From: Leguminivora glycinivorella
Lineage: Eukaryota > Arthropoda > Insecta > Lepidoptera > Tortricidae
NCBI RefSeq assembly: GCF_023078275.1
Contig: NC_062973.1
Location: 22,252,956 to 22,316,955 of the forward strand
DNA: 64,000 nucleotides
Reading direction: 5' to 3'
This document shows, piece by piece, positions 10,346-19,685 of the stretch. Within the stretch, counting starts at the first letter, position 1. Each line of letters begins with the position of its first letter. A program made the translations under genes and the position numbers. The notes under the pieces are model-generated. The model was not told the DNA's origin. It searched no databases and was given only the letters and a program-made list of their open reading frames with translations.

Positions 10346-10552
10346 TTTTAAATTGAAGGAAAAATGGAAAAATTCACACCTCCGGCAGGACTCGAACCTG
10401 CCTCCGTGGCGCAGTTGGAAGCGCGATGGCCCCGGCAAGGCCAGAGGTCGCAGGTTCGAGTCCTGCCGGAAATGTGAATTTTTCCATTTTTCCTTCAATT
10501 TAAAATTATGTAATATCGCTCGCAGACGTTTCTGCATGATAAAAAACAAATT
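10346..10552 (+). mobile_element. Fold-back tRNA-like retroposon with 15-bp target duplication
   Basis: The insert is flanked by CAGAAGTAAAGTTAA at 10331-10345 and again at 10553-10567. Inside, GGAAAAATGGAAAAATTCAC and the inverse copy of a tRNA T-arm (CCGGCAGGACTCGAACCTGC) face a tRNA-like sequence (10401-10472). The same arm then returns inverted (GTGAATTTTTCCATTTTTCC). The whole can fold as a hairpin with the tRNA-like part in the loop. Direct repeats of this length fit LINE-assisted insertion, as for a SINE. Confidence 0.75.
10400..10475 (+). repeat. tRNA-like sequence with perfect A and B boxes
   Basis: TGGCGCAGTTGGAAGCGC gives the A box and D arm, GGTTCGAGTCC the B box, and GCAGG/CCTGC the T stem. 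A five-pair anticodon stem TGGCC/GGCCA surrounds the loop CCGGCAA (anticodon GGC, alanine-like), but base 33 is C rather than the invariant U. The first three acceptor pairs fail because the 5' side has been replaced by the inverted copy. Likely a transcribable pol III promoter but not a working tRNA. Confidence 0.7.
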
Positions 10553-11404
10553 CAGAAGTAAAGTTAAAAACTAAACCTATACTTATGGCTATTTTGGATA
10601 TTTTAACCCCATTGCACAACAACAGGGGAGAAAATTTCTTTTCCACCTCATTAGATTTTATAATCGTTGCATTTATCGTGATCAGCGACCCGATAAACCA
10701 TAAAAACGATATCCATATTGTGTTTTTGACTGTACCCCCTTTGCACCCCTTTAGGGGTCAAATTTTCAAAAAACCTGAAACATGTATTTAGTCATATGTC
10801 TTTAGGAATCCTCCTGTGAAGTTTCGAATAAAATAGTCAACCTAATCTAGTTTCCCCATACAAACTTTGAACCCCCTATTTCCTAAGAGGAGAATTTTGA
10901 AAAATCCTTTCTTAGTGCTGCTCCTCTACGCTATATAAGGAACCTATGTGCCAAATTTGAAATCTCTAGGACCAGCGGTTTCGGCTGTGTGTTGATATGT
11001 CAGTTAGTCAGTCAGTCAGTTTCTTCTTTTATATATTTTTTGATATTTAAACCCCATTGCACTACAACAGGGAAGAAGGTATTTCACTTCCGCCTCGTTA
11101 GATTTCAAAAACGTTGTATTTATCGTGATCAGCGACCCGACAAACCATAAAAACGATACCCATATTGATTTTTTGACTTTATCACCCCCTTTTCATCCTT
11201 TTAGGGGTTAAATTTTCAAAAAACCTGAAACACGTATTCAGTTATATATCGTAAGGAATCTTGATATGTCAGTCAGTCAGTAGTATAGTATTGTGTAGTT
11301 TTTGGACTTAGATCATTACATCGTCGTGTTATAAATTCTCATGTTCAAAGAAGATAAAAATAAATGTATTTCTTTGAATAGGTAATATATAAAAGTTTTT
11401 ATTT

Positions 11405-11570
11405 CTTACTAGCTTTTGCCCGCGGCTTCGCTTGGGTTAGAAAGAGACAAATAGTAGCTATACAGTTCAACTATTTTCACTTCAAAAATCACGATAGTTC
11501 CTCGCTCCGTTTTGCCGTGAAAGACGGACAAACAAACAGACACACATAATTCCACATTTATAATATTAGT
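11405..11570 (+). repeat. Interspersed repeat TTTGCCCGCGGCTTCGC, copy 1
   Basis: Starts CTAGCTTTTGCCCGCGGCTT and ends ATTCCACATTTATAATATTAGTA after AAAGACGGACAAACAAACAG. Other copies: 18073-18370, 19395-19570 (minus), 38058-38235, and a short one at 60229-60290. A common lepidopteran repeat type, non-coding here. Confidence 0.75.
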
Positions 11571-11584
11571 AAGTAAGTATGGAA

Positions 11585-11635
11585 TAAGCGAGGAGAGGCC
11601 TTTGCACAGCAGTGGGACACTACAACAGACTAATA
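11585..11635 (+). repeat. RTE-like LINE 3' end scrap
   Basis: GGCCTTTGCACAGCAGTGGG and ACACTACAACAGACTAATAA match the last codons and stop region of the reverse transcriptase at 61780-61825 (GCCTTTGCCCAGCAGTGGGA). Only about 50 bp remain. Confidence 0.6.
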
Positions 11636-11654
11636 AAAAAAAAAGTATGGATTA

Positions 11655-11785
11655 GAGAGAAAGTCAGATGACAGTCGCTTTCGTAAAAACTAGCGCCTAC
11701 GTCAAATTTTGGGATTAGTTATTGGACCCAGGCTCCCATTAGCCGTAGCAAATGCCAGGACAGCGCAAGGAAAACGATGATCGAT
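11655..11785 (+). repeat. RTE-like 3' end fragment
   Basis: Shares GACAGTCGCTTTCGTAAAAA, TTTTGGGATTAGTTATTGG and CAGGCTCCCATTAGCCGTAG with the insert at 3830-4034 and ends in AACGATGATCGATG, a decayed (GATG)n tail. Confidence 0.6.
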
Positions 11786-12112
11786 GTCATAATTTTCAAC
11801 TTAGGCGATTTCCTCAAACATTAGATTTGATACAACAAACCCAAAAAGATAACACTACGTTAAAAATAACTACGTAACAATAATTTTGACCACGCCGACG
11901 GCGAAAAAAGTCGCGCAGGCAAACTTTGACTATAAACTCCTGACTATCTGGAACGAAGTCACTGCAGAAACTAAAAAAATGGCTCCGGCGAAGTTGAAAC
12001 TAGATAACATTCGCTAGCAGCTGATGTTAATGAGTGACGAAAATTTTGCAGATTCACGAAACTTGTGCGTTGATAACAATGGCGAGGATTCAAAAAATAT
12101 TCATATGTGCCA

Positions 12113-12233
12113 TTATCTGGGTAAAGGGACCTTACTGTCGATGGCACTTACGGCGTTATGAGCGATGTTCGTGTACAAATACGACGCCGCGGGACGTAAG
12201 CGCCATCGACAATAAGGCCCCTTACCCAGATAA
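12113..12233. mobile_element. 121-bp MITE, TTATCTGGGTAA ends
   Basis: Left arm TTATCTGGGTAAAGGGAC through TGTCGATGGCACTTACG is the inverse of the right arm CGTAAGCGCCATCGACA through TTACCCAGATAA, about 40 bp each with a few mismatches. The short loop holds CGTTATGAGCGATGTTCGTG. Non-autonomous palindromic element. Confidence 0.8.
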
Positions 12234-12319
12234 CGTCACATATTATCACATATATACACACGTTAGTTACGTTTGTTGCCACCGGGCTGGGTGGCGCTAG
12301 ATGCGGCAGGCTGGGCTGA

Positions 12320-12715
12320 CAGCTGATGTGGTCGCGTTCAATGTAATGTAGTTGATAATGTTTTATTAAAATTTGTGTTCTGTTATGTTTTCCTTTTTTT
12401 CCCGTTTTTTGTGATTTATGTGTATTCTTGGTTTTTTATGTAAATAGTTTTATTTTTTCTGTCTCTTTTCTTCATTTTCTTTTTCTTTTTATTGTTGTGT
12501 GTTTGTTATCTGTCGTGGCATCACCGAATGGGCCCTACGGAAGACCAGCGCTGGCTTCCAGCTAGCATTATGCTGAGTTGGGTCCATTTCGTGATGCGCA
12601 CTTACTTAATGTTCTGTTCTCTGTTTTTTGTCCTATTCTTGTGTGTACATGTACGTACGTGTTTGTGAGCGTCATGAATAAATGTCTTTTATCTTTATCT
12701 TTTATCTTTATATGA
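12320..12715 (+). repeat. LINE-like 3' end, (TTTATC)n tail
   Basis: Contains GGAAGACCAGCGCTGGCTTC, GGTCCATTTCGTGATGCGC and GAATAAATGTCTTTTATC, ending in TTATCTTTATCTTTTATC. A related 3' end with tail (ATTCT)n is at 26845-27057 (GAAGATCAGCGCTGG, GGCCATTTCGTGGC, GAATAAATG). Looks like the 3' untranslated end of a LINE. Confidence 0.5.
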
Positions 12716-13074
12716 CTACTCGTTTAAAGTGTATAGTTATAATTCTACGCAAAGTTAGCACATCTAACCACCTGACTACAAAGACACCGCATCATGAAAT
12801 GTTTACAAAGCGCGCGTGGACATCAGACATTTGTGTTAATTTTTCTGGTAAAATACTACGATTTGAGTAGCGCATTTGAGTAGCATTTATACATAGATAG
12901 TGCAACAACCGAGATTCAACCCTGACATTACTTTTTTTTCATAAATACCTATTCTAACGCCACGCGAGTGCTGGTTGTAAACGTTGACACAAATTGATCT
13001 ACTGGTTGCGTTCCCATAAAATTCCTTAATTACCTACTATCATACACGAGACGATACGACATAGGGAGATCATA

Positions 13075-13213
13075 CACGGTGAAATAAACAGGACCATTCA
13101 AACATTTCATAGTAACTTTTCAGGTCATAATGAACAACTATTAATATGGGTCCAATGCTGAAAAAAAAGTCACTATGCAAAGTTAAAACGGCCATTTTTA
13201 TTTCACTCTGTAT
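13075..13213. repeat. Possible MITE, GGTGAAATAAA ends
   Basis: ACGGTGAAATAAACAGG on the left and CCATTTTTATTTCACTCTG on the right are imperfect inverses around CTTTTCAGGTCATAATG. Only one copy is seen in the window. Confidence 0.4.
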
Positions 13214-13462
13214 TATTATGTCTGGTAGCTAGAATGCTCCTTCTAGTAGTTAAGGTGGTCTGTGCATATATCTAACACAAGCTTCCCAATAAGTGGTCTT
13301 TGAAGGCCCCAGGGGTTAATTAATACCTCTCAATTTCGGCAACTCACGCGCAACGGCTAACGACGGCCCGGAGCCGCTCTATTAGAGAAAATTACCAATT
13401 TACTGCTCCCAATTTGATGCTTTAGCCAATTTTATCTTAGAACTCCGGCGTTTACATAAAAC

Positions 13463-13640
13463 AACTAGAGGTAGATTTCATGTTCGTTCAACATTTTTTG
13501 GTTAAAATAGCGATTACGTGCTCTTTGGTTCAATCTAAAGTTTGGTTTTGTTAAGTGTAACAAGTACATTCACAAGTATTATTTCATTTCAATCAACAAG
13601 TCGATTTTATAAAAGCAACATAATACATGTTTCAGTCACT
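13463..13640 (+). repeat. Interspersed repeat TTCATGTTCGTTCAACA, copy 2
   Basis: Second copy of the repeat that splits the fold-back element at 5550-6171. Landmarks TTACGTGCTCTTTGGTTCAA and CAACAAGTCGATTTTATAAA are kept. Confidence 0.6.
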
Positions 13641-13779
13641 AGGTGCACGACTGGTCCTGTCCTCATTTTGTCGGATTTTACATATTAAATAGTATGGTGT
13701 CAAATTAGTTCTATAATATCTAACGGCCGCCGCTAGCATTAATGTGGACGTGTATTTTTGAGAATCAGCGCCCCCTGCA

Positions 13780-13885
13780 ACGCACATTGCCAGTAGGCGA
13801 GAGGCTAGCAACCTGTCACTCCTTATCAGGTGGGCCGTATGCTTGTTTGCCCTCGTCGAAACATTAAAAAAAGACCGCCACTTTT
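13780..13885 (+). repeat. Retroposon end GGGCCGTATGCTTGTTTGCC
   Basis: GGGCCGTATGCTTGTTTGCC is also present near 45028 (GACCGTATGCTTGTTTGCC) and, inverted and diverged, at 25330-25350 (GGAGGCAAACGAG). Followed by A-rich sequence as in a retroposon tail. Only a short stretch is shared. Confidence 0.45.
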
Positions 13886-14480
13886 AACATATTTTTCTTT
13901 CCGTGATAAATAAAATTATATATCATTCCTATTTAATTTTAACTTCTTACATAAGGAAAACCTCTTTAGTAGGATCAAAGACATGACCCTACGGCATTAA
14001 AGACCGTCGCCCGCCCCAAGTTTAAGAGTTTTAATAGCCATATGTCGACCTTTGACCTTCTATAAATTTTGTGTCATATCTATGAATAAAAATTGATTTA
14101 ATAAACAAGAATTGTGAATGCGAAACTATATCAATGTTATTGCTGTGTCAGGCCAGAACACTACAAATTACGTACAGACGCCAGCTGTGAATAGATTTTA
14201 GTAAATGATTTTTAGAGTCCAGGGTAAATCAAAAATTGTCATTTAATTTTTATAGATCGCAGGCCATGCATATCGTGAATTTCGTTCAATAATAATTATC
14301 ACCACTACTAGCGATTTAAATTCTACTAACAGAATCGAAAACGAGATTTATGTCCGGTTGCATCAAACCGTCTGTCATCGTTAAAGAGTTCGTTAAATTT
14401 CATTGTATGGCAAGTTCCATAGACGTCCGCTGCTTGACGATGCAGTGTCTGTCAAATGTAGTTGATGCAGCTGGCCCTTA

Positions 14481-15177
14481 GGCCGTTTTCACATTATCCG
14501 ATCCGATATCGGGTGTCGGACCGACATCCTACACCCGATAAACGCTTCCGATAGTGTCGGATGTCGGTCCGATAAAACGCATTGTTCCAAATCAATGAAG
14601 TATGATTTTGTATCAAAAAATATTTTTAAAATGTTTTATATTTAATAATTATAAGCACTATATTTCAAATATTTTATTGTAAAATTAAAATAACGAGCAT
14701 AAAAATACTCAAGTGTGTGCAGGTAAAATAAATAATTTTACATTTAACTATATCTACTAAAACATGAAAAAATTAGTATCCGCAATTCGGACCGATGAAT
14801 TACAATCTTTTTTTTCAACAGAAATTCATCATTAACAGCTGTTTAATAGACGCCATTTTTGTCACGCACACTACTACAAACGTATACCTACATTATATAC
14901 GCACACATACAAATATTATCGGCCGACAGCTGGCGGGGGGTCCGGCATGCCAAAAATGTCGGAAGCGTCCTGCCGATATCGGCAGTTCGATGGTGCCTCG
15001 GACAAAAACTGTTGTAGGAAAGTGCCATCTGCATTAAATCCGCAATTTTTGCGTTTTATATCGTTTTTTAGTAATAATGATCTATCAAATACATAAATAA
15101 AAACCTGGAAGCGCATAAATCTTACATTTTACATCCTTCCTACATCCGATATCGGATCGGATAATGTGAAAACGGCT
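14481..15177. mobile_element. 697-bp inverted-repeat DNA element, GCCGTTTTCACATTATCCG ends
   Basis: Left end GGCCGTTTTCACATTATCCG continuing ATCCGATATCGG, and right end CCGATATCGGATCGGATAAT continuing GTGAAAACGGCT, are near-perfect inverses of about 31 bp. Sub-terminal blocks repeat the theme (GTCGGACCGACATCC, GATGTCGGTCCGATAA, GCCGATATCGGCAG). The interior is AT-rich and non-coding. Confidence 0.85.
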
Positions 15178-15376
15178 ACGTCGTTTCCACAGAGTTACGA
15201 ACAGCGGATTAGTGCATTCGAAATTCAAAAATGTCCCCAGGAACTGGTTGCCGTGACTAATGAAATCGCTTCCCGGACAATGTTAAAAGGAGCGGTTTAA
15301 GCATAAAGACTGATACTTCCCATTTCTAATATTAATTAGTAATTATGGATGCTCTTCTTCTCTAGTAACCAAATAT

Positions 15377-15522
15377 ATATCGTCACTACTTTTAAAAAAT
15401 CTCGTATCTCACGCTGTTCCTCAAAGTTAAAACGCAGTAAGTCTATATGCATTCCATACATACTACAATTTTCTTTTCACTGACAGACGAAGATACAAGT
15501 TTTTTTAAAAGTAGTGACGATA
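15377..15522. mobile_element. 146-bp MITE, TATCGTCACTACTTTT ends
   Basis: ATCGTCACTACTTTTAAAAA at the left is the inverse of TTTTTAAAAGTAGTGACGAT at the right, and the next bases (CTCGTATCT, AGATACAAG) also pair. Short non-coding interior. Confidence 0.8.
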
Positions 15523-15733
15523 ATTATAATATATAGGTATTTGACCTGCTACCTAGTTACAGTAAAAACATATAGAGGTATAATTAGTGAGGTGTAGCAC
15601 GTCATACACTATATAACCTTTAGAGAACATTATATTAACAATAAGATAATAAAGTATCAAGTCGGTGCTTACTGCTTAGTAGGTATACCTGCAACATTTT
15701 TATGAATCAAAATTGCGTTTTATGTAAAATACC

Positions 15734-16507
15734 CTATAATGGACGGTGATGCCATTATGGACAAAATAAACACAAATCCTTAAAAATAAGTATCTAAAAT
15801 TAGTTTCTAAAAACTGACGGCATTGTACCATAAACAAGAGTCATAGAGCTGCTTAATTTTGAAGTTCCATTTAATTCGGTTATTTCTGAAAGATTAAGCG
15901 GCAAGATAAAAGTCATCAGTTTACTGAAAAAAATATCACGACGAATTCTTAGTAATGTTGCTAAGAGAGATGAGTTCATGTATAAAATAATAAAAAAATA
16001 ATACTCGGTGTAAACTTGAATGAGTTTTACTTACTGCATCAACCATGAGATAAGGTATAAAACGTACTAGTTTGTTACTCCAAAGATATAAAGAAATAGT
16101 GTTATTTTGCGAGTGTCCATAACTGGAACCGGAAAACAATTTACGAAACCAAAATTTACAAGAAACAATCCTATGTTAAAATAACCCAAACTAATATTAT
16201 TTGGGGTATATAAAATTGACTAATTAAGTATCAGTTGGCTTTAAAAGTAAAATTTTATACTTATTTCACTGTCCATAATGGGGGATCCATTACTGGAGAA
16301 CTGCCGTCCATGATTGGAGAAAAAACACCTCTTTTCAATTTGTTAACTATGAAGAAATCAATAGGAGTATCTATTCTGCAATATGCTTAAAATGTAAAAG
16401 AAGGATAAGACATTCAAGTTTTAACACGCTTAGCGGTAAAATTTATACATGTATCAGTGAAATATCAAAAATAGGCAAAATTTTCTCTTAAACTGTCCAT
16501 GATTGGG
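15734..16507. repeat. Region with seven scattered GTCCATNATNGG motifs
   Basis: GTCCATAATGG-like words occur inverted at 15734-15744 and 15752-15762 and direct at 16115, 16271, 16286 (without the leading G), 16306 and 16495. The spacers are unlike each other. No reading frame carries them. It could be an eroded repeat family or a cluster of binding sites. Confidence 0.4.
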
Positions 16508-16962
16508 TTCGTTACCTTACATGATCAATTTCCTCTTTTGCCATTGACTACGTCTACTTCAATCAAACATACCCAACCCACATTAATTTACGGAACAGGA
16601 AAGTATTAAAATAAAATGAAGATTAAAACAAAATGGCGTGTACCTACCCCTGAGGAGCGTAGGCCGCCTGCATCCGACACTCGTCGTATTTCTAAGTACG
16701 GGTGGGATATTGTTTACAAGTACGACTGAATACCACAGGTTTAACCTGATACTCAACGATGTTCTGAAACGGCTGTTCCAATTAATACGTGCGACGTCAC
16801 ATGTGAATGATATTTGAGTGGAAAGCTAAGCATACTGTACTACAACAGCTTGGCAAAAAAGAGTGAACATTAATTTTCCTCCCAATACCGTTGAAACATA
16901 AGTATCTAACAAACCCCGCCAAAGCCATCTCTTTTACTTTACACATTACATAAATTATTAAG
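16508..16962. other. Stretch without recognised gene
   Basis: Mixed sequence with a short GC-richer part (TACCCCTGAGGAGCGTAGGC near 16645). No frame or repeat boundary could be supported. Confidence 0.35.
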
Positions 16963-17195
16963 AAGAATTTCACCACCCCCTTTCTTCCCGTGGGTGTCGT
17001 AGAAGTCGACTGTGGGATATGGGTTAAATTGTGGCGTGGGCGAGAGGCTGGCATCCTGTCACTGCAATGTCACAATTTGGATTTCTTTCAACCCCTTTTT
17101 GCCAAGAGTGGCACTGAAACTTAGTAGTTCATGTGCTCTGCCTACCCCTTTATGGGATACAGGCGTGATTATATGTATGTATGTATGTATAAATT
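16963..17195 (+). repeat. Interspersed repeat 'GGGATATGGGTTAAATTGTGG', copy 2
   Basis: Good copy starting TTTCACCACCCCCTTTCTTC and CCGTGGGTGTCGTAGAAG, ending TTTATGGGATACAGGCGTGA and (TATG)n. The short tetranucleotide tail suggests a non-LTR retrotransposon 3' end. Confidence 0.75.
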
Positions 17196-17417
17196 ATTAA
17201 TCAGTCTCAGGATATGAAGATGTATTTTGACAGACTTGGTTCGATAAAAAGCGGCCGTTGACCACATATCAAACCATTCTGCTGAGCACAACCCATTATA
17301 GAAGCGGTGGAACACAAAGAGGCAACATCTCTCCTGAGACTTAACGGTCAAATGTCGCCTGTAAGTCCTAGTATGCAACGAATCGTACACAGCGGCTTTG
17401 ACTCGTTTCAAAGTTCT

Positions 17418-17545
17418 GGGGGGCTACCATGAAGTGTTAAAGCCGTTCAGTTTAGGTTGAGAGAGAGGGACGGAGCTAAGGAACTGCTATAGCTTCGTCC
17501 CTTTCTCTCAAACTGAACGGCTTTAGCACTTCATGGTAACCCCCC
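17418..17545. mobile_element. 128-bp MITE, GGGGGGCTACCATGAAG ends
   Basis: The left arm GGGGGGCTACCATGAAGTGT and on through AGCCGTTCAGTTT is the inverse of AAACTGAACGGCTTTAGCAC through CATGGTAACCCCCC. GTTCT lies directly left (17413-17417) and again one base beyond the right end (17547-17551), a possible 5-bp target duplication. Confidence 0.8.
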
Positions 17546-17626
17546 TGTTCTTTTGAATAAAAATGGGCATAGTGGGATAGTCGTAGTGGGCCGTATTTGC
17601 AGTGAAGCAAGATGAGTTTCTATCAC

Positions 17627-17768
17627 CAGTAGGCCTAGCACATGATGGCCGCGGGAGTATGTCGCCGCGAGATAGACTACCCGTCCTTATGTCATTAATA
17701 CAGTTAGAAGACGTGGCATCTATCTCGCGGCGACATACTCCCGCGGCCATCATGTGCTAGGCCTACTG
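17627..17768. mobile_element. 142-bp MITE, CAGTAGGCCTAGCACATG ends
   Basis: Left arm CAGTAGGCCTAGCACATGAT through GTCGCCGCGAGATAGA is an almost exact inverse of the right arm, which ends ATGTGCTAGGCCTACTG. The inner spacer is CCCGTCCTTATGTCATTAAT. A truncated right half is at 1199-1288. No coding potential. Confidence 0.85.
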
Positions 17769-18072
17769 TAAGTACTTTTAAGATTTTTTTCCATTCCCCA
17801 TTTTTTTAAAATTATAAATGGGCTTGAAATGACTCTGGAAAATTGAAAAATTGTAAAATCCTAGATAAAATGTATGTTTTATATCCAACCGCAAGTCCTC
17901 TTCTATGTTATTTTTTCCTAGTATACATACACTGTGGACAGTGTGGACTACAAACACTATTTTAGTGTCCTGTTTTATTTGGACGTCCTATTTGTTTTCA
18001 TGTTGTTGCACAAAAACACAATTTTCGGAGCAGTGATAAAATTCATAGGTAGTTCTTCTGTCTTTATTTAAC

Positions 18073-18370
18073 ACTAGCTTTTTCCCGCGGCTTCGCTCGC
18101 GTTAGAAAGAGACAAAAGGTAGCCTATGTCACTCTCCATCCCTTCAACTATCTCCACTTAACACTTTCGCTACCAAGAACCCGACTGTCGGGTACACCGC
18201 TCGTAGAAGCGTAGCCGATTACATGGGTTTCCCCGTATGTAGCGAAAATGTCGTAGCGCCGCGTAGAGCCCGGTTTCGAAAGTGTTAAAAAATCACGTCA
18301 ATTCGCTCCGTTATACCGTGAAAGACGGACAAACAAACAGACACACACACTTTCCCATTTATAATATTAA
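18073..18370 (+). repeat. Interspersed repeat TTTTCCCGCGGCTTCGC, copy 2, split by a TTAA MITE
   Basis: Starts CTAGCTTTTTCCCGCGGCTT and ends CCCATTTATAATATTAATCG. The middle is interrupted at 18158-18288 by a TTAA-flanked element. Removing it restores the order CTCCACTTAAAAAATCACGTC seen in other copies. Confidence 0.8.
18162..18284. mobile_element. 123-bp piggyBac-like MITE with TTAA duplication
   Basis: TTAA occurs at 18158-18161 and 18285-18288, immediately outside CACTTTCG and CGAAAGTG ends. The next bases (CTACC and GGTTT inverse) also largely pair. The interior has CCCGACTGTCGGGTACAC. TTAA duplication is the hallmark of piggyBac-type transposition. The empty site is visible in sister copies of the host repeat. 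Confidence 0.8.
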
Positions 18371-19394
18371 TCGTATCCTGGACTAGTATGGATGACATGT
18401 GGGGTTATCCGGTCAAAATTAATTTGCTCATTTTCATTAAAAAAAAATCAAATGGTTAAGAGAACAGGTAACGGACATAAATGCGCTGTCATTTCATTTT
18501 TATGTTTAGCCCCTTTACGCGAAGCCGAAGCCTAAACTTTTCAAATCGAAGACGTAAAGTCATATCTTTAAATTCACGAGCAAAGTACGACAATTTGACA
18601 TACATTCTCATACGCTCGCGTATTGTACGAATGCAAATTTATCTCGTAACTTTCTCAAAGCAGGGACTAACATTTATTTGGAGTCGTGTAAGCAAGCATT
18701 GAAGTTCGCTAACAGCTGGCAGCCCGCACGGCTGACAAATATCGTTCATCTGTCAAATGGGTTGACGCATCTTCGCCGGTTATTTGTGTTGCTGATAAAC
18801 TGGGACGCTTGAAGTTTCGCTGTTCATAATCGGATCAGAGGGTGATAATGTAGGTATGACATGTCATAGAAAATTAATGAAAGAATAGCAAAAAGTTAGA
18901 TAGATTAGATTTTTAAAATTAAATGGCCTCAGTCCCATTGGTGGGACTATTTTGCCAGTGTCAAGGTGATATACGCTAATTGTTTTAGATTTTGGTACCG
19001 GTAAGTACGACAGTGTTCGGTAGTTGGCACTTGTAAATTGATAGCTAGATTATACAAGGGCACGTGGACTATCGGCCGTTGACGACAAAAAAGGGGCAAA
19101 ACGCGTTTCGAGATTAATTCTTCACTAGCTTCTCACTATAAGATTAGTTTACTCCATAATAAGCTATCGATATTACACTTTAAATAACATTAATGAGCAA
19201 AAGAAGGAGAAATTATTCACGACACGATAGCGCTAAGATGGCGCCCGTACCGGAAGTCTCTAGCAAAAAGTTAGTATTAACCTACCTGCGAAAGCAACTA
19301 CCTACTTAATTTCGGTATCTTGGAAATTGAGAGGGTTTCAAAGAACAAGTTGCTACCCATTTGTGCCGCGTAAATAACTCAATCCCTGCTCATC
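18371..19394. other. Stretch without recognised gene
   Basis: No supported coding region. A 73-residue plus frame at 18481-18702 shows no family signal. GATAGCGCTAAGATGGCGCC near 19226 is a plain GC-rich spot. Confidence 0.35.
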
Positions 19395-19570
19395 CATACT
19401 AAAATTATAAATGTGAAAGTGTGTGTGTCTGTTTGTTTGTCCGTCTTTCACGGCAAAACGGAGCGACGAATTGACGTGATTTTTTAGGTGGAGATAGTTG
19501 AAGGGTTAAGGAGTGAGACATAGGCTACTTTTTGTCTGTTTCTAGCGCAAGCGAAGCCGCAGGCAAAATG
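19395..19570 (-). repeat. Interspersed repeat TTTGCCTGCGGCTTCGC, copy 3
   Basis: Minus-strand copy: AATTATAAATGTGAAAGTGT at the left, GTCCGTCTTTCACGGCAAAA in the middle and AAGCGAAGCCGCAGGCAAAA at the right, matching the family at 11405, 18073 and 38058 in reverse. Confidence 0.75.
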
Positions 19571-19685
19571 CTATTAAGCTATAATGAAAAAGAAAATACC
19601 TAAGTTACTTTGGCATTTTTATGGCTGAAATGCAACTATTATTCAATGGGACGAGGCGCTCTGCATGCTAGTACGTGATAATCTC

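Larger units (their letters stand above)
10257..11275 (+). repeat. Duplicated interspersed repeat, two direct copies
   Basis: A block with TGAAAAATCCTTTCTTAGTG occurs at 10267-10290 and 10899-10920. A second block, with ACCCCATTGCAC, TTTATCGTGATCAGCGACCC and AATTTTCAAAAAACCTGAAA, occurs at 10605-10790 and 11051-11235. Both blocks are in the same order, so the repeat is present as two direct copies. The first is split by the tRNA-like insertion at 10346-10552. (CAGT)n runs near 11005 and 11272 are its simple-sequence ends. No coding function seen. Confidence 0.75.

Noticed and set aside
10400..10475. A working tRNA-Ala gene
   Set aside because: Base 33 is not U and half the acceptor stem is replaced by the inverted copy.
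10310..10574. Frames with RQDSNLRP-like peptides
   Set aside because: They are translations of the tRNA-like sequence on both strands, a familiar false positive.
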